Assembly: GCA_035319765.1 (NCBI GenBank)
Contig: DATHCB010000163.1
Location: 1 to 14,135 of the forward strand
Reading direction: 5' to 3'
DNA length: 14,135 bases
Source: DATHCB01 sp035319765
Lineage (GTDB): Archaea; Thermoproteota; Bathyarchaeia; Bathyarchaeales; SOJC01
Shown in pieces: positions 1-7,432 of the stretch. The stretch's first letter is position 1. Each line of letters begins with the position of its first letter. The translations under genes and the position numbers were made by a program. Under the pieces are notes generated by a model. That model had not been told where the DNA came from. It saw only the letters and a program-made list of their open reading frames with translations, and searched no databases.

Positions 1-42
1 CGCCCATACAAGTGTCCAAAGTGCGGTTTTACAGGACCGTGA
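1..42 (+). CDS. C-terminal end of a Zn-ribbon protein (partial)
   Basis: Only the last 13 codons are present, reading RPYKCPKCGFTGP and then TGA. The CxxC knuckle followed by GFTGP is the typical ending of the small archaeal Zn-ribbon protein (HVO_2753/COG2888-like), thought to act in RNA binding or translation and commonly encoded just upstream of EF-1beta. The EF-1beta start follows within a few bases, which fits co-transcription. The N-terminal Zn knuckle and the start lie outside the window. The family call rests on a very short tail plus gene order. Confidence 0.7.
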   Translation, partial: RPYKCPKCGFTGP

Positions 43-46
43 AGTG

Positions 47-319
47 ATGGGAAGAATAGTAATTAGCTACAAGATTTTCCCGACTGGCGTAGAAGTTGAT
101 TTGGATGACCTCAAGAAACAGATTGAAAATGTCTTGCCAAAATCAACAAGCGTCTATGGCTACCAAACTGAACCAGTTGCCTTCGGCTTGAACGCATTGA
201 TCGCCCATATAATCATGCCCGAAGACGAAACTGGTCTGTTGGACAGGATAGAAGAAGATTTGGGCAAAATTCCAAGCGTCAGTCAGATTCAAACGATAAT
301 GGTGCGCAGAACGCAGTAG
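47..319 (+). CDS. ef1b: Translation elongation factor 1-beta (aEF-1beta)
   Basis: This is a 90-residue protein, the usual size of archaeal EF-1beta, the guanine-nucleotide exchange factor that recharges EF-1alpha with GTP during elongation. The sequence shows the family pattern: a first strand (IVISYKIFPTGVEVDL), a helix (LDDLKKQIENVLP), the central strand ending in EPVAFGLNALIAHIIMPED, and a terminal strand (VSQIQTIMVRR). This is the ferredoxin-like fold of the EF-1beta C-terminal exchange domain. A GTG at 44 immediately precedes the ATG at 47; I prefer ATG because family members normally begin with a single Met just before the first strand. The gene begins 4 bases after the Zn-ribbon stop, so the two are probably one operon and translationally coupled. 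Confidence 0.93.
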   Translation: MGRIVISYKIFPTGVEVDLDDLKKQIENVLPKSTSVYGYQTEPVAFGLNALIAHIIMPEDETGLLDRIEEDLGKIPSVSQIQTIMVRRTQ

Positions 320-334
320 TCTGGATTTGTAAAG

Positions 335-342
335 TTTATATA
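335..342 (+). promoter_or_regulatory. TATA box for cdc48
   Basis: TTTATATA lies in the 80-base gap between EF-1beta and cdc48, preceded by an A/G-rich stretch (GTAAAG) that could serve as the BRE. A start about 25 bases downstream (near 364) would leave a leader of roughly 35 bases containing GGAG at 386-389, which sits 10 bases before the TTG start of cdc48. This suggests that cdc48 starts a new transcription unit. Confidence 0.65.
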
Positions 343-399
343 TTCACAAGTCCTTTCGGCTTTCGAACGTGTTTATCCTGATTACGGAGTTGAATAAGC

Positions 400-2574
400 T
401 TGAGTAATGAGTTGCAGCTTAAGGTTGGAGATGCAAAACAAAGGGACGTTGGAAGAGGCATCGCTAGAGTCGATCAGAAGACTATGCAGCGGCTCGAAAT
501 TAGCGCTGGCGACGTTATTGAAATTATTGGAAAGCGTGGAACTAGCGCTATTGCGTGGCCAGCATATAGTGAAGATCAGGATAGGGGTTTAATACGCATT
601 GATGGATTCACGCGCAAAAATGTGGGGGTTGCAATCAACGAATATGTTGTTGTACGTGCTGCAAAAGTGAAGGACGCCACGCATGTCGTTCTCGCGCCTG
701 TTGATATGCGGCTGAACGTGGATGAAGATTTCACTAATTTCGTCAAGAACCGCTTGATGGAGCGTACATTCGTTGAAGGCGATACTACGTTGGTCATGAT
801 GCTTGGGCACGCTATTCCGTTCACCGTGACAAAGACGAGGCCACATGGTATAGTACGCATTTCCCATGCTACGGCGTTACAAATTCTTAATGAACCGGCG
901 CCCGAAACTAAAGGAGTGCCACGCACGACGTATGAGGACGTCGGGGGACTTCATGAAGAAATCCAACGCGTGAGAGAGATGGTGGAGCTTCCACTTAGGC
1001 ATCCGGAAATCTTTCAGCGCTTGGGCATAGAACCACCCAAGGGCGTGCTGCTTCACGGGCCACCGGGTTGCGGAAAAACCTTGCTCGCTCGCGCGGTTGC
1101 AAACGAGTCGGAGGCTAACTTCTTTTCGATAAATGGTCCGGAGATCATGAGCAAGTTTTATGGTGAGTCCGAAGCTAGGTTGAGAGAGATTTTCCAGCAG
1201 GCGCAGCAGAACGCGCCGAGCATCATTTTTATAGATGAGCTAGATGCAATCGCACCCAAAAGAGAAGAAGTTACAGGCGAGGTTGAGCGTAGGGTAGTTG
1301 CTCAATTGTTGGCTTTGATGGACGGGTTAGGCGGAAGGGGTAACGTTATTGTCATAGGTGCAACGAACCGACCTGGCGCATTAGACCCAGCCTTGAGGAG
1401 ACCCGGCCGATTTGATAGAGAGATCGAGATAGGTGTTCCCGATAAGGCGGCCAGATTTGAGATTTTGCAGATTCACACGCGCGGCATGCCCTTGGCCGAG
1501 GACGTCGATTTGAAGAAGCTTTCTGAAATGACGCATGGCTACACTGGTGCTGACCTTGCGGCGCTAGGTCGAGAGACTGCGATGAAGGCTTTGAGGCGTT
1601 ACTTGCCCGAAATTAATCTAGAAGAGGAGAGAATCCCGCCTGCCGTCTTGGAGAAGATGGAGATTCGGATGGAAGATTTCTCGAATGCTTACAAAGAGGT
1701 CACTCCCACTGCCATGCGAGAAGTTTACATCGAGGTGCCCACGGTCCATTGGGAGGATATTGGAGGACTGGCAGGAGTTAAGCAAGAACTTAGGGAAGCC
1801 GTGGAGTGGCCGCTTAAGAATCCCGAAGTGTTTGTACGTTTGGGGATTCGACCGCCTAAAGGTATCCTGTTGTATGGTCCTCCGGGTTGCGGAAAGACTC
1901 TTCTAGCAAGAGCCGTCGCAACCGAGAGTGAAGCGAACTTCATCACCATCAAAGGACCAGAAGTGTTTAGCAAATGGGTGGGCGAGTCCGAGAAAGCAAT
2001 TCGTGAAGTGTTCCGCAAGGCCAGAATGGCAGCACCCGCCGTGATTTTCTTTGACGAATTTGATTCGCTCGTCCCCAGGCGCGGATTGGGATTCGCTGAT
2101 AGTGGCGTCAGCGAGCGAGTGATCAGCCAATTGCTTACGGAGATGGACGGAATACTAAACTTGGAAGACATTGTTATAGTCGCAGCAACGAACAGGCCAG
2201 ACATGGTTGACACCGCAGTCTTAAGACCGGGCAGGTTTGACCGTTTGATATACGTGCCTGAACCCGACGAAGAAGCTAGGAAGCAGATTCTCAAAATATA
2301 TACCACCGGAATGCCGCTTACAAAGGACATAAACGTTAATGATTTGGCGAAGATGACCATAAATTATAGCGGTGCAGACATCAACGGTCTGTGCCGCGAG
2401 GCCGCTTTGGTGGCGTTGAGGAAAAATATCAGCGCGAAAGAGGTGACTCTTGCAGACTTTAAAGCGGCAACGGAGCAGGTGGGACCAACCATTAGGCCAG
2501 AGATGGAGAACTGGTACAAGAGTTTCATGCGGCAGGTTCGGCAGGTTCAGAAGCCCACGCCGCTAGTGGCCTAG
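400..2574 (+). CDS. cdc48: Cdc48/VAT-type AAA+ ATPase (p97 homologue)
   Basis: This 724-residue, two-ring AAA+ unfoldase uses ATP to pull substrate proteins through its pore, typically feeding the proteasome or dismantling complexes. Residues 1 to about 185 form the Cdc48 N domain (double-psi barrel plus a second lobe). D1 has Walker A GPPGCGKT at 220-227, Walker B IIFIDELD at 275-282 and an arginine-finger region RRPGRFDR at 333-340. D2 has Walker A at 493-500 and Walker B VIFFDEFDSL at 548-557. Both rings keep the catalytic DE pair, so both should hydrolyse ATP. The pore-loop region of D1 is SKFYGESE and that of D2 is SKWVGESE. The protein ends in TPLVA with no HbYX proteasome-docking tail. 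The start is TTG, supported by GGAG 10 bases upstream. A winged-helix-like gene follows after 16 bases. Confidence 0.96.
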   Translation: MSNELQLKVGDAKQRDVGRGIARVDQKTMQRLEISAGDVIEIIGKRGTSAIAWPAYSEDQDRGLIRIDGFTRKNVGVAINEYVVVRAAKVKDATHVVLAPVDMRLNVDEDFTNFVKNRLMERTFVEGDTTLVMMLGHAIPFTVTKTRPHGIVRISHATALQILNEPAPETKGVPRTTYEDVGGLHEEIQRVREMVELPLRHPEIFQRLGIEPPKGVLLHGPPGCGKTLLARAVANESEANFFSINGPEIMSKFYGESEARLREIFQQAQQNAPSIIFIDELDAIAPKREEVTGEVERRVVAQLLALMDGLGGRGNVIVIGATNRPGALDPALRRPGRFDREIEIGVPDKAARFEILQIHTRGMPLAEDVDLKKLSEMTHGYTGADLAALGRETAMKALRRYLPEINLEEERIPPAVLEKMEIRMEDFSNAYKEVTPTAMREVYIEVPTVHWEDIGGLAGVKQELREAVEWPLKNPEVFVRLGIRPPKGILLYGPPGCGKTLLARAVATESEANFITIKGPEVFSKWVGESEKAIREVFRKARMAAPAVIFFDEFDSLVPRRGLGFADSGVSERVISQLLTEMDGILNLEDIVIVAATNRPDMVDTAVLRPGRFDRLIYVPEPDEEARKQILKIYTTGMPLTKDINVNDLAKMTINYSGADINGLCREAALVALRKNISAKEVTLADFKAATEQVGPTIRPEMENWYKSFMRQVRQVQKPTPLVA

Positions 2575-2590
2575 GTGAGCGTGCAAGGAA

Positions 2591-2836
2591 TTGTCACCTA
2601 AAACTTGGAAAACACGACCAGTTGAAGGCTTTATCCTTGAAACCCTCATGAGGAAGGACGCAGCTACGGATGTAGATTTGTACGACATCGTCAGTGAAGA
2701 ATTCGATGACGTGGGCTTTGCAGACTTAAATCGTTTCTTGATGAACTTGGAGCTTGAGGGGAAAATCTACGTTTCCAGCCTGACCAAGGGCAAAAGAAGA
2801 GTCGAATTGGTAAAGGCAAAGAGAAGCGTGAGATAG
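2591..2836 (+). CDS. Small winged-helix-like protein downstream of cdc48
   Basis: This 81-residue protein has no family that I can name. The pattern FILETLMRKDA, then a helix VDLYDIVSEE, then FADLNRFLMNLELEGKIYV and a strand-turn-strand KGKRRVELVKA fits a compact winged-helix fold: three helices followed by a beta hairpin. Such a domain could bind DNA, RNA or a protein partner. The start is TTG at 2591. An in-frame stop at 2576-2578 rules out an earlier start, and AGGTGA at 2573-2578, overlapping the cdc48 stop, is a plausible ribosome site 12 bases upstream. The 16-base gap makes co-transcription with cdc48 likely, so it may be an adaptor or regulator of that ATPase; this is inference from position only. 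Confidence 0.72.
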   Translation: MSPKTWKTRPVEGFILETLMRKDAATDVDLYDIVSEEFDDVGFADLNRFLMNLELEGKIYVSSLTKGKRRVELVKAKRSVR

Positions 2837-2910
2837 TCGCAACGAAAGCGCAAGTTCATTGACTAGTGAAAAGGAAAAGACATTCTTAGTGTATAGGCCT
2901 AATCGTAGCA

Positions 2911-4032
2911 GTGGCGTCGAGCTTGCAGACCAATCGAGTGATTATTCATGTTGACTTTGATTATTTCTACGCTCAATGTGAGGCGAGAGAAAACCCATCA
3001 CTGAAAGACAGGCCTATAGTGGTGTGCGTATATTCCGGCAGGGGTGAAGACAGCGGCGCCGTTGCCACGGCGAATTATGCTGCAAGAAAGTATGGCGTGA
3101 AGTCCGGGATTCCGATAATACAGGCGAAAAGAAAGCTACAAGACGTTGACGCTGCTTTCTTGCCAGTGAACTTTGACCTCTATGATAGAGTATCGGAAAG
3201 CATCATGAGCATTCTGAGAGGCCATGCAGAAAGGTTCGAACAGGTGGGCATTGATGAAGCCTTTTTGGACGTGACTTTGAAGGTTGAACGAGATTTTGCG
3301 AAGGCCACACAGCTAGCCCTAGAAATCCAGAATAAGATAATGACAAAGGAGAGGATCACGATTTCGGTCGGGGTTGGACCGAATAAGCTTGTGGCAAAGA
3401 TTGCTGCTGGAAGACAGAAACCCTTCGGCTTAACAGTCGTGCGACAAGAAGAGGTAGAAGCTTTCCTCGGTCCGTTGCCTGTAAATGAGTTGTTGGGAGT
3501 TGGAAGAAAGACAGTAGTCGTCATGCAAGAGATGGGAGTCAATACGATTGGCGATCTTGCTAGATTCGATTTGGACAAGCTGGTGAAACGATTCGGCAAA
3601 GTCTTGGGCGTCTATTTCTATAGTTCAGCAAAGGGAATAGACGTATCTCCGGTTCAGGAAAGAGGCATGGCCGAATCGATCAGTCACATCCCTACGCTGA
3701 AGGAGGACACGAGGGACCTTGACACCATTTTGGAAGAGGCCTATAAGATATGCACGGATGTCTATGAGAGAGCGGGAGAGCTTAAGCTTAGTTTCAAGAC
3801 GATCACGGTGCAACTGGTTCTCCAGGACATGAGCACCCCTAGCAGATCTAGAACATTTGAAGCACCTGTCGAGAACCTCGAAACTCTCAAGGCGACCGTA
3901 AAGGAGCTTTTTCAGAAACTGCTGGTTGAAGTGCCAGCTGAGTTGAAAGCGAGAAGGATTGGTGTTAAGATCTCAAACTTCTCCGCGACAAGACAGGCAC
4001 AGAAGCATATTACCGAATTCACCGCGAGGTAA
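2911..4032 (+). CDS. dinB: DNA polymerase IV, Dpo4/DinB-type Y-family polymerase
   Basis: This 373-residue translesion polymerase copies past damaged bases with low fidelity. It opens with HVDFDYFYAQCE, giving metal ligand D15 and steric-gate Y20 (Sulfolobus Dpo4 D7 and Y12). The motif GIDEAFLDVT supplies D115 and E116, the other active-site carboxylates. SGRGEDSGAVATANY (fingers) and the thumb helix-hairpin-helix GVGRKTVVVMQEMGVNTIGDLA are intact, followed by a little-finger domain. It is about 20 residues longer than Sulfolobus Dpo4, partly from the N-terminal extension before HVDFD. The C-terminal stretch QKHITEFT (364-371) resembles a degenerate PCNA-interacting box. The GTG at 2911 is the first start after an in-frame stop at 2887; TTG at 2923 is an alternative. 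A 74-base gap separates it from the upstream gene, so it may share that operon or have a weak promoter of its own. Confidence 0.95.
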   Translation: MASSLQTNRVIIHVDFDYFYAQCEARENPSLKDRPIVVCVYSGRGEDSGAVATANYAARKYGVKSGIPIIQAKRKLQDVDAAFLPVNFDLYDRVSESIMSILRGHAERFEQVGIDEAFLDVTLKVERDFAKATQLALEIQNKIMTKERITISVGVGPNKLVAKIAAGRQKPFGLTVVRQEEVEAFLGPLPVNELLGVGRKTVVVMQEMGVNTIGDLARFDLDKLVKRFGKVLGVYFYSSAKGIDVSPVQERGMAESISHIPTLKEDTRDLDTILEEAYKICTDVYERAGELKLSFKTITVQLVLQDMSTPSRSRTFEAPVENLETLKATVKELFQKLLVEVPAELKARRIGVKISNFSATRQAQKHITEFTAR

Positions 4033-4044
4033 CTGTCTAGACAT

Positions 4045-4054
4045 ATTCTTTTTT
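4045..4054 (+). terminator. T-run terminator after DNA polymerase IV
   Basis: ATTCTTTTTT begins 13 bases after the polymerase stop. Archaeal RNA polymerase terminates on oligo-T tracts without needing a hairpin, and none is evident here. It fits a break before the separate lonB promoter. Confidence 0.45.
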
Positions 4055-4082
4055 GGGATATATGCAGGGTATGAAAATAAGC

Positions 4083-4090
4083 GGTATATT
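4083..4090 (+). promoter_or_regulatory. Putative TATA box for lonB
   Basis: GGTATATT follows an A-rich stretch (ATGAAAATAA) that could act as a BRE. A start near 4113 would give a leader of about 50 bases, with GGAG at 4156-4159 just before the ATG at 4164. A second AT-rich element (GATATATG, 4057-4064) is an alternative. Confidence 0.45.
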
Positions 4091-4163
4091 ACGACAATCG
4101 ACTATGCTCTTTTAGAGAAACCACAGGTTCGGCTAGCCTCGCGAGTTCGCTGGATGGAGAAGG

Positions 4164-6437
4164 ATGGTTGATTATTTCGGTCAGGACGCGGAGACTATTT
4201 CTGGTAAAAGATGGGATTGGAAAGAGTTTAAAACGACCGAGGGTTATCCCGTTTCGCCGAATCTCCTTGATTGGGTTATCGGGCAAGAACGAGCACTGAA
4301 CGAGTGCTATTTGTGTCTCGAGGAATGGGTTCATAAGCTTAAGCAGCTTCAGAAGGAGAAATGGTTCAAGGCTTGGAAGGATCCGAACCGTGATAAGCCT
4401 GCGTTGACGAAGACTGTTCCGCCAGGGCCGTACCTGCTGCTGTTGGGTGACCCCGGAACGGGCAAGTCTTTAATTGGTCGCGCGCTGGCCACACATTTGA
4501 CTGAGCTGTACAAGGAGCAGAAGATTCAGCTTCTGGACGTCGTGTGTTGGCAGAACAAGCTTATCCCGAGCGAGCCGAAGATCTCGTGTCTTCCTCCTAA
4601 AGAGGGCAAAACGGCAATTCTGAAAGAGAAGCTGAAGGAGTCCAAGAAGCAGTTTCTGCAAGCGGCTGGGCTCAAGGTTCTGACGTATCTGATGATTGTG
4701 ATTGCTTCGATTTTCATGTTCGCGGGCTTCTATTTCCTGTGGCAGCAGAAACTTGCGTGGGACGCAAATGCAGTCGGTCCTACCGGACCTGTGCAAGCTG
4801 CTTATAATGGCGACTTTTGGAAGTACATGCTCAACGGTTTCATTTCGATCGGTACGACTACGTTTCTTCCAGCCGGGATGATGCTCATGTTCTTGATCAT
4901 GGTGATCTTTCTCGGCAGGTTTGGCATGCTTGGGGGAAACACGAAGGGAATCGGTGGGGCAAAATCTTCGAACGTACCGAAGCTTATCGTTGATAACTCG
5001 AAGAACGTTGCGCCGTTCATTGACGCGACTGGGCATGGCTCATCGCAGTTGTTCGGAAGCATTGCGTGGGACCCATTACAAACGGGAGGACTTGGCACAC
5101 CGGAGCACCAGAGAGTCACTGCGGGCGATGTGCACCGGGCGAACTTGGGTATTCTGTTCATTGACGAGATTAAGAACTTAAACCCCAGCGAAGCGATCAC
5201 TTTGCTAACTGTGCTTGAAGATGGGCAGTTGCCGATTACTCTGCGGAGTCGTTGGGACGACGTTGGGACCGCGGCTATGGCGGTGGCGACTGAACCAGTG
5301 CCGTGCATGTGTTTTCTCGTCGGTGCAGGAAACTTTGACAGCATCGCTAACGTTCATCCAGCGCTTATGGACAGGATCTACGGGTACGGCAAAGTCGTAC
5401 GGATGAATAACGACATGGATAACAACGTGCAGAACCGTCGCAGGTACGTGCAGTTCATAGCTCAGGAGGCGTCGCGGTTTCATTTGATTCCATTCAGTAA
5501 GGAGGCCTGTCAAGAAGTTGTTGATGAAGGGAAGAGGCGGAGCAATAAGAGGGACGCCTTGACAACGCGGTTTAGGCCTATGATCGCTATAGTGAAAACT
5601 GCTGCCACGTTGGCGATGAACGAGCACTGTCAGGTTGTTGAGAAGAGGCATGTCGTTGAAGCCGTGGAGAATCACTGCAAGACTATTCAGAAGCAGGTCC
5701 TCGAGCACCAGATGACCGAGAGAGGCAAGCTTCTGGAGATTCATCCAGAGGGCGCCAAGCTAGGGCAGATTTACGGGCTCGCGGTAGTATCCGATCCATA
5801 CAGTGGAGAAATGACTGGCAACGTGCTGACGGTAAAGGGTTTCGTGGAAAAGCGTGATGAAAAAAGAGTTAGCGACTTGAAGGGCTATTATAAAGTCACA
5901 GGCATCGCGAAGGGCGGAAAGGAGCAGTTCATATCCGATAGCGTTGCTAAAGTGCGAAGCGTGATTCTGCAAAAATATGGTGTGGATATTGCGCAGGAGT
6001 ACTTTACTCACATAGACTTTGCCCAGTCAAACGGAGTAGACGGCCCGAGCGCAGGAGTAACGATGGCGATCCTCCTCTGTTCATTGATAGAAGGAAAACC
6101 CGTGCGACAAGACGTTGCAGTTACCGGAGAAATCAACGTGGGCGTGGATGGTGTCATTCAAGTAACAGCTGTAGGCGGGCTGAACGAAAAAGTTAAAGCC
6201 GCGCAGATGTGGGGCTTCAAGAAAGTAGTCATTCCAGCGAAGAATTACAAGTACTCTACAGACCCCGGCGATTACAAGATTGAGGTCGTACCCGCGGAGA
6301 CTTTGGATGATTATTTAGAAGAGTGCCTCATAAGCACCGAAGAATACTTGCCGTTCAACCATCGAAGAAATTCAAACAAGAAACTGCAGCAGGCAAAAGC
6401 CCAAATTGACGATAAAAACTGGAGTGACAAGAGTTAA
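4164..6437 (+). CDS. lonB: Membrane-anchored ATP-dependent protease LonB (divergent)
   Basis: This 757-residue archaeal-type Lon is an AAA+ unfoldase fused to a Ser-Lys protease, held on the cytoplasmic face of the membrane to degrade misfolded and membrane proteins. Walker A is GDPGTGKS (95-102) and Walker B ILFIDEI (330-336). Between them lie two membrane helices, about 172-193 and 228-250, the LonB hallmark. The motif FIDATGHGSSQLFGSIAWDP is also LonB-like. The protease domain has the nucleophile Ser629 in DGPSAGVT and Lys676 in GGLNEKVKAA. Oddities: the stretch from the IGQ motif (39-41) to Walker A is about 30 residues longer than in typical LonB and rich in Trp and Lys. The Ser-to-Lys spacing is 47 rather than the usual 43, owing to extra residues around VGVDGVIQVTA. 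After the protease fold comes a charged tail of about 40 residues. The ATG start has GGAG four bases before it. Confidence 0.94.
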   Translation: MVDYFGQDAETISGKRWDWKEFKTTEGYPVSPNLLDWVIGQERALNECYLCLEEWVHKLKQLQKEKWFKAWKDPNRDKPALTKTVPPGPYLLLLGDPGTGKSLIGRALATHLTELYKEQKIQLLDVVCWQNKLIPSEPKISCLPPKEGKTAILKEKLKESKKQFLQAAGLKVLTYLMIVIASIFMFAGFYFLWQQKLAWDANAVGPTGPVQAAYNGDFWKYMLNGFISIGTTTFLPAGMMLMFLIMVIFLGRFGMLGGNTKGIGGAKSSNVPKLIVDNSKNVAPFIDATGHGSSQLFGSIAWDPLQTGGLGTPEHQRVTAGDVHRANLGILFIDEIKNLNPSEAITLLTVLEDGQLPITLRSRWDDVGTAAMAVATEPVPCMCFLVGAGNFDSIANVHPALMDRIYGYGKVVRMNNDMDNNVQNRRRYVQFIAQEASRFHLIPFSKEACQEVVDEGKRRSNKRDALTTRFRPMIAIVKTAATLAMNEHCQVVEKRHVVEAVENHCKTIQKQVLEHQMTERGKLLEIHPEGAKLGQIYGLAVVSDPYSGEMTGNVLTVKGFVEKRDEKRVSDLKGYYKVTGIAKGGKEQFISDSVAKVRSVILQKYGVDIAQEYFTHIDFAQSNGVDGPSAGVTMAILLCSLIEGKPVRQDVAVTGEINVGVDGVIQVTAVGGLNEKVKAAQMWGFKKVVIPAKNYKYSTDPGDYKIEVVPAETLDDYLEECLISTEEYLPFNHRRNSNKKLQQAKAQIDDKNWSDKS

Positions 6438-6456
6438 GCTCTTTTCACCTTTTTTT
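6429..6456 (+). terminator. Hairpin plus T-run after lonB
   Basis: AAGAG-ttaag-CTCTT forms a 5-bp stem whose loop overlaps the lonB stop codon. It is followed by TTTCACC and a seven-T run at 6450-6456. The T-run alone is a good archaeal terminator; the stem is short. Confidence 0.55.
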
Positions 6457-6528
6457 ATGACGATGCCATGGCTAGACTGTCGGCAAACTTCTCGATGCAC
6501 CGCGGACTTAGCAAGCCGGACATCTACG

Positions 6529-6545
6529 TATTCTGTGACAGAATA
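6529..6545. repeat. Perfect 8-bp-arm palindrome between lonB and the broken regulator
   Basis: TATTCTGT-G-ACAGAATA is a perfect inverted repeat with a single central base. It lies in the convergent gap between the lonB end and the end of the Lrp/AsnC remnant. It could be an operator-like site for a dimeric protein or a hairpin; nothing else here decides between these. Confidence 0.45.
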
Positions 6546-6590
6546 TCTGAAAATTTCGCCTAGTGCGAGAGGATAGCTGTATCGCGTTTG

Positions 6591-7133
6591 CTATTCGTAG
6601 CTCCACTTGGGCTTACTATTGATCGAGAGAATGTGTTCAGCCAGCGCCCTGAAGGTAAGGGGTCTGCCCGGCGCTCCGACAGTCAGGTCTATTATGAAGC
6701 TATTGAATTCGAACGTGCTGACGGTGAAAAACTGTCTTAACCAGCCTTGAAACTTTGTAAACTCGGAGTAAGATTCATGGAAAGAAACGATCACGCCGTC
6801 AGCGTTCGAGCTCAGGCCTCTTCGGATTAGTATTGCTGCGGAATCTCCGACAGCCTTTCTTGGGACTTATGGAATGCTTTTGTCATTATATTCATATCTT
6901 TTGCCTTTTTGAATTTAGCGAAAGTGAACGCACATATGCTGTATCCTAGTTTTAAAAAGTCGGTATCATTGTGTACTCTCTGATGTATCCCTCATTCTCC
7001 AGTTTAAGCCTAGTTCGCATTACTGTGAGCTGAGATGCCCCGATTACCTTAGCTAGTTCTCTGTCGCTCTTGCGGCTGTCATTTATAAGCGCGCCAGCAG
7101 TCTCGCCTCAATGTCTTTCATGCTTCTTCCCAT
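6591..7133 (-). pseudogene. Lrp/AsnC-family transcription regulator broken by three frameshifts
   Basis: Reading the minus strand from ATG at 7133, the protein begins MGRSMKDIEARLLA, then hits TAA at 7085-7083. After a one-base shift it continues ALINDSRKSDRELAKVIGAS and KLENEGYIREYTMIP, a typical AsnC helix-turn-helix followed by its linker strand. A second shift around a T-run near 6955-6962 gives FLKLGYSICAFTFAKFKK, the start of the ligand-binding domain. A third shift near 6844-6850 leads to AAILIRRGLSSNADGVIVSF and then HESYSEF, ending in KWSYE and TAG at 6591-6593. All three shifts equal one lost base each (or two gained), and repairing them gives about 181 residues, a normal size for the family. 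It was probably a feast/famine-type regulator. Sequencing or assembly error is the main alternative to true decay, although only the second break is at a homopolymer. Confidence 0.85.
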
Positions 7134-7432
7134 ATTCCGTTAATCTTTACTGCGATTACGCTGAAAAGAATCACCACCAAGAAAAAAGAAACGTCTGAAA
7201 ATCCGAGAAAGGGAGACTCTTTTGTTTCCTGAGGTGGAGAAAAGTTGCATAAGGCTTTTCTGTTAGTGTTCGCTTGAGGTTTATTGGGGGTCTGAAGAGA
7301 AAGGAATTACTGCATGGCGCGGCCGCGCTGATGCCGAGTTCTTAGCGTACTAAGCTGAAATGAGATCGGGTGCTTATCACGGATTTTGACGTTTGACCGC
7401 TGTGACACCTATATCGACGCGTGTGATCGAAA
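7134..7432. other. Non-coding gap with two small inverted repeats
   Basis: This stretch lies upstream of the broken regulator and downstream of the MFS gene. I see no convincing coding sequence, RNA gene or strong TATA box. It contains a GC palindrome, GCGCGGCCGCGC (7317-7328), with outer GCAT (7312-7315) and ATGC (7331-7334) that nearly extend it. A small hairpin, CTTAG-cgta-CTAAG, lies at 7341-7354 and could help end transcription of the MFS gene, although no T-run follows it on the minus strand. Confidence 0.5.

Noticed and set aside
1725..2360. 211-codon minus-strand open frame opposite cdc48
   Set aside because: It lies wholly opposite the conserved D2 AAA+ domain; its low-complexity Ser/Pro-rich protein has no domain and no ribosome site.
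2530..2549. Tandem repeat of a 9-base unit (CGGCAGGTT twice) near the cdc48 end
   Set aside because: Only two copies, in frame, encoding RQVRQV; likely trivial slippage or helix-repeat coding.
4138..4145. CTCGCGAG palindrome before lonB
   Set aside because: Eight bases is too short to distinguish from chance and no paired site is present.
4470..5344. Long minus-strand open frames opposite lonB
   Set aside because: They are antisense to conserved ATPase sequence and have composition typical of shadow frames.
6468..6563. 31-codon plus-strand frame starting ATG just after the lonB terminator
   Set aside because: It has no ribosome site, covers the palindrome at 6529, and overlaps another short frame starting at 6457; nothing suggests real coding.
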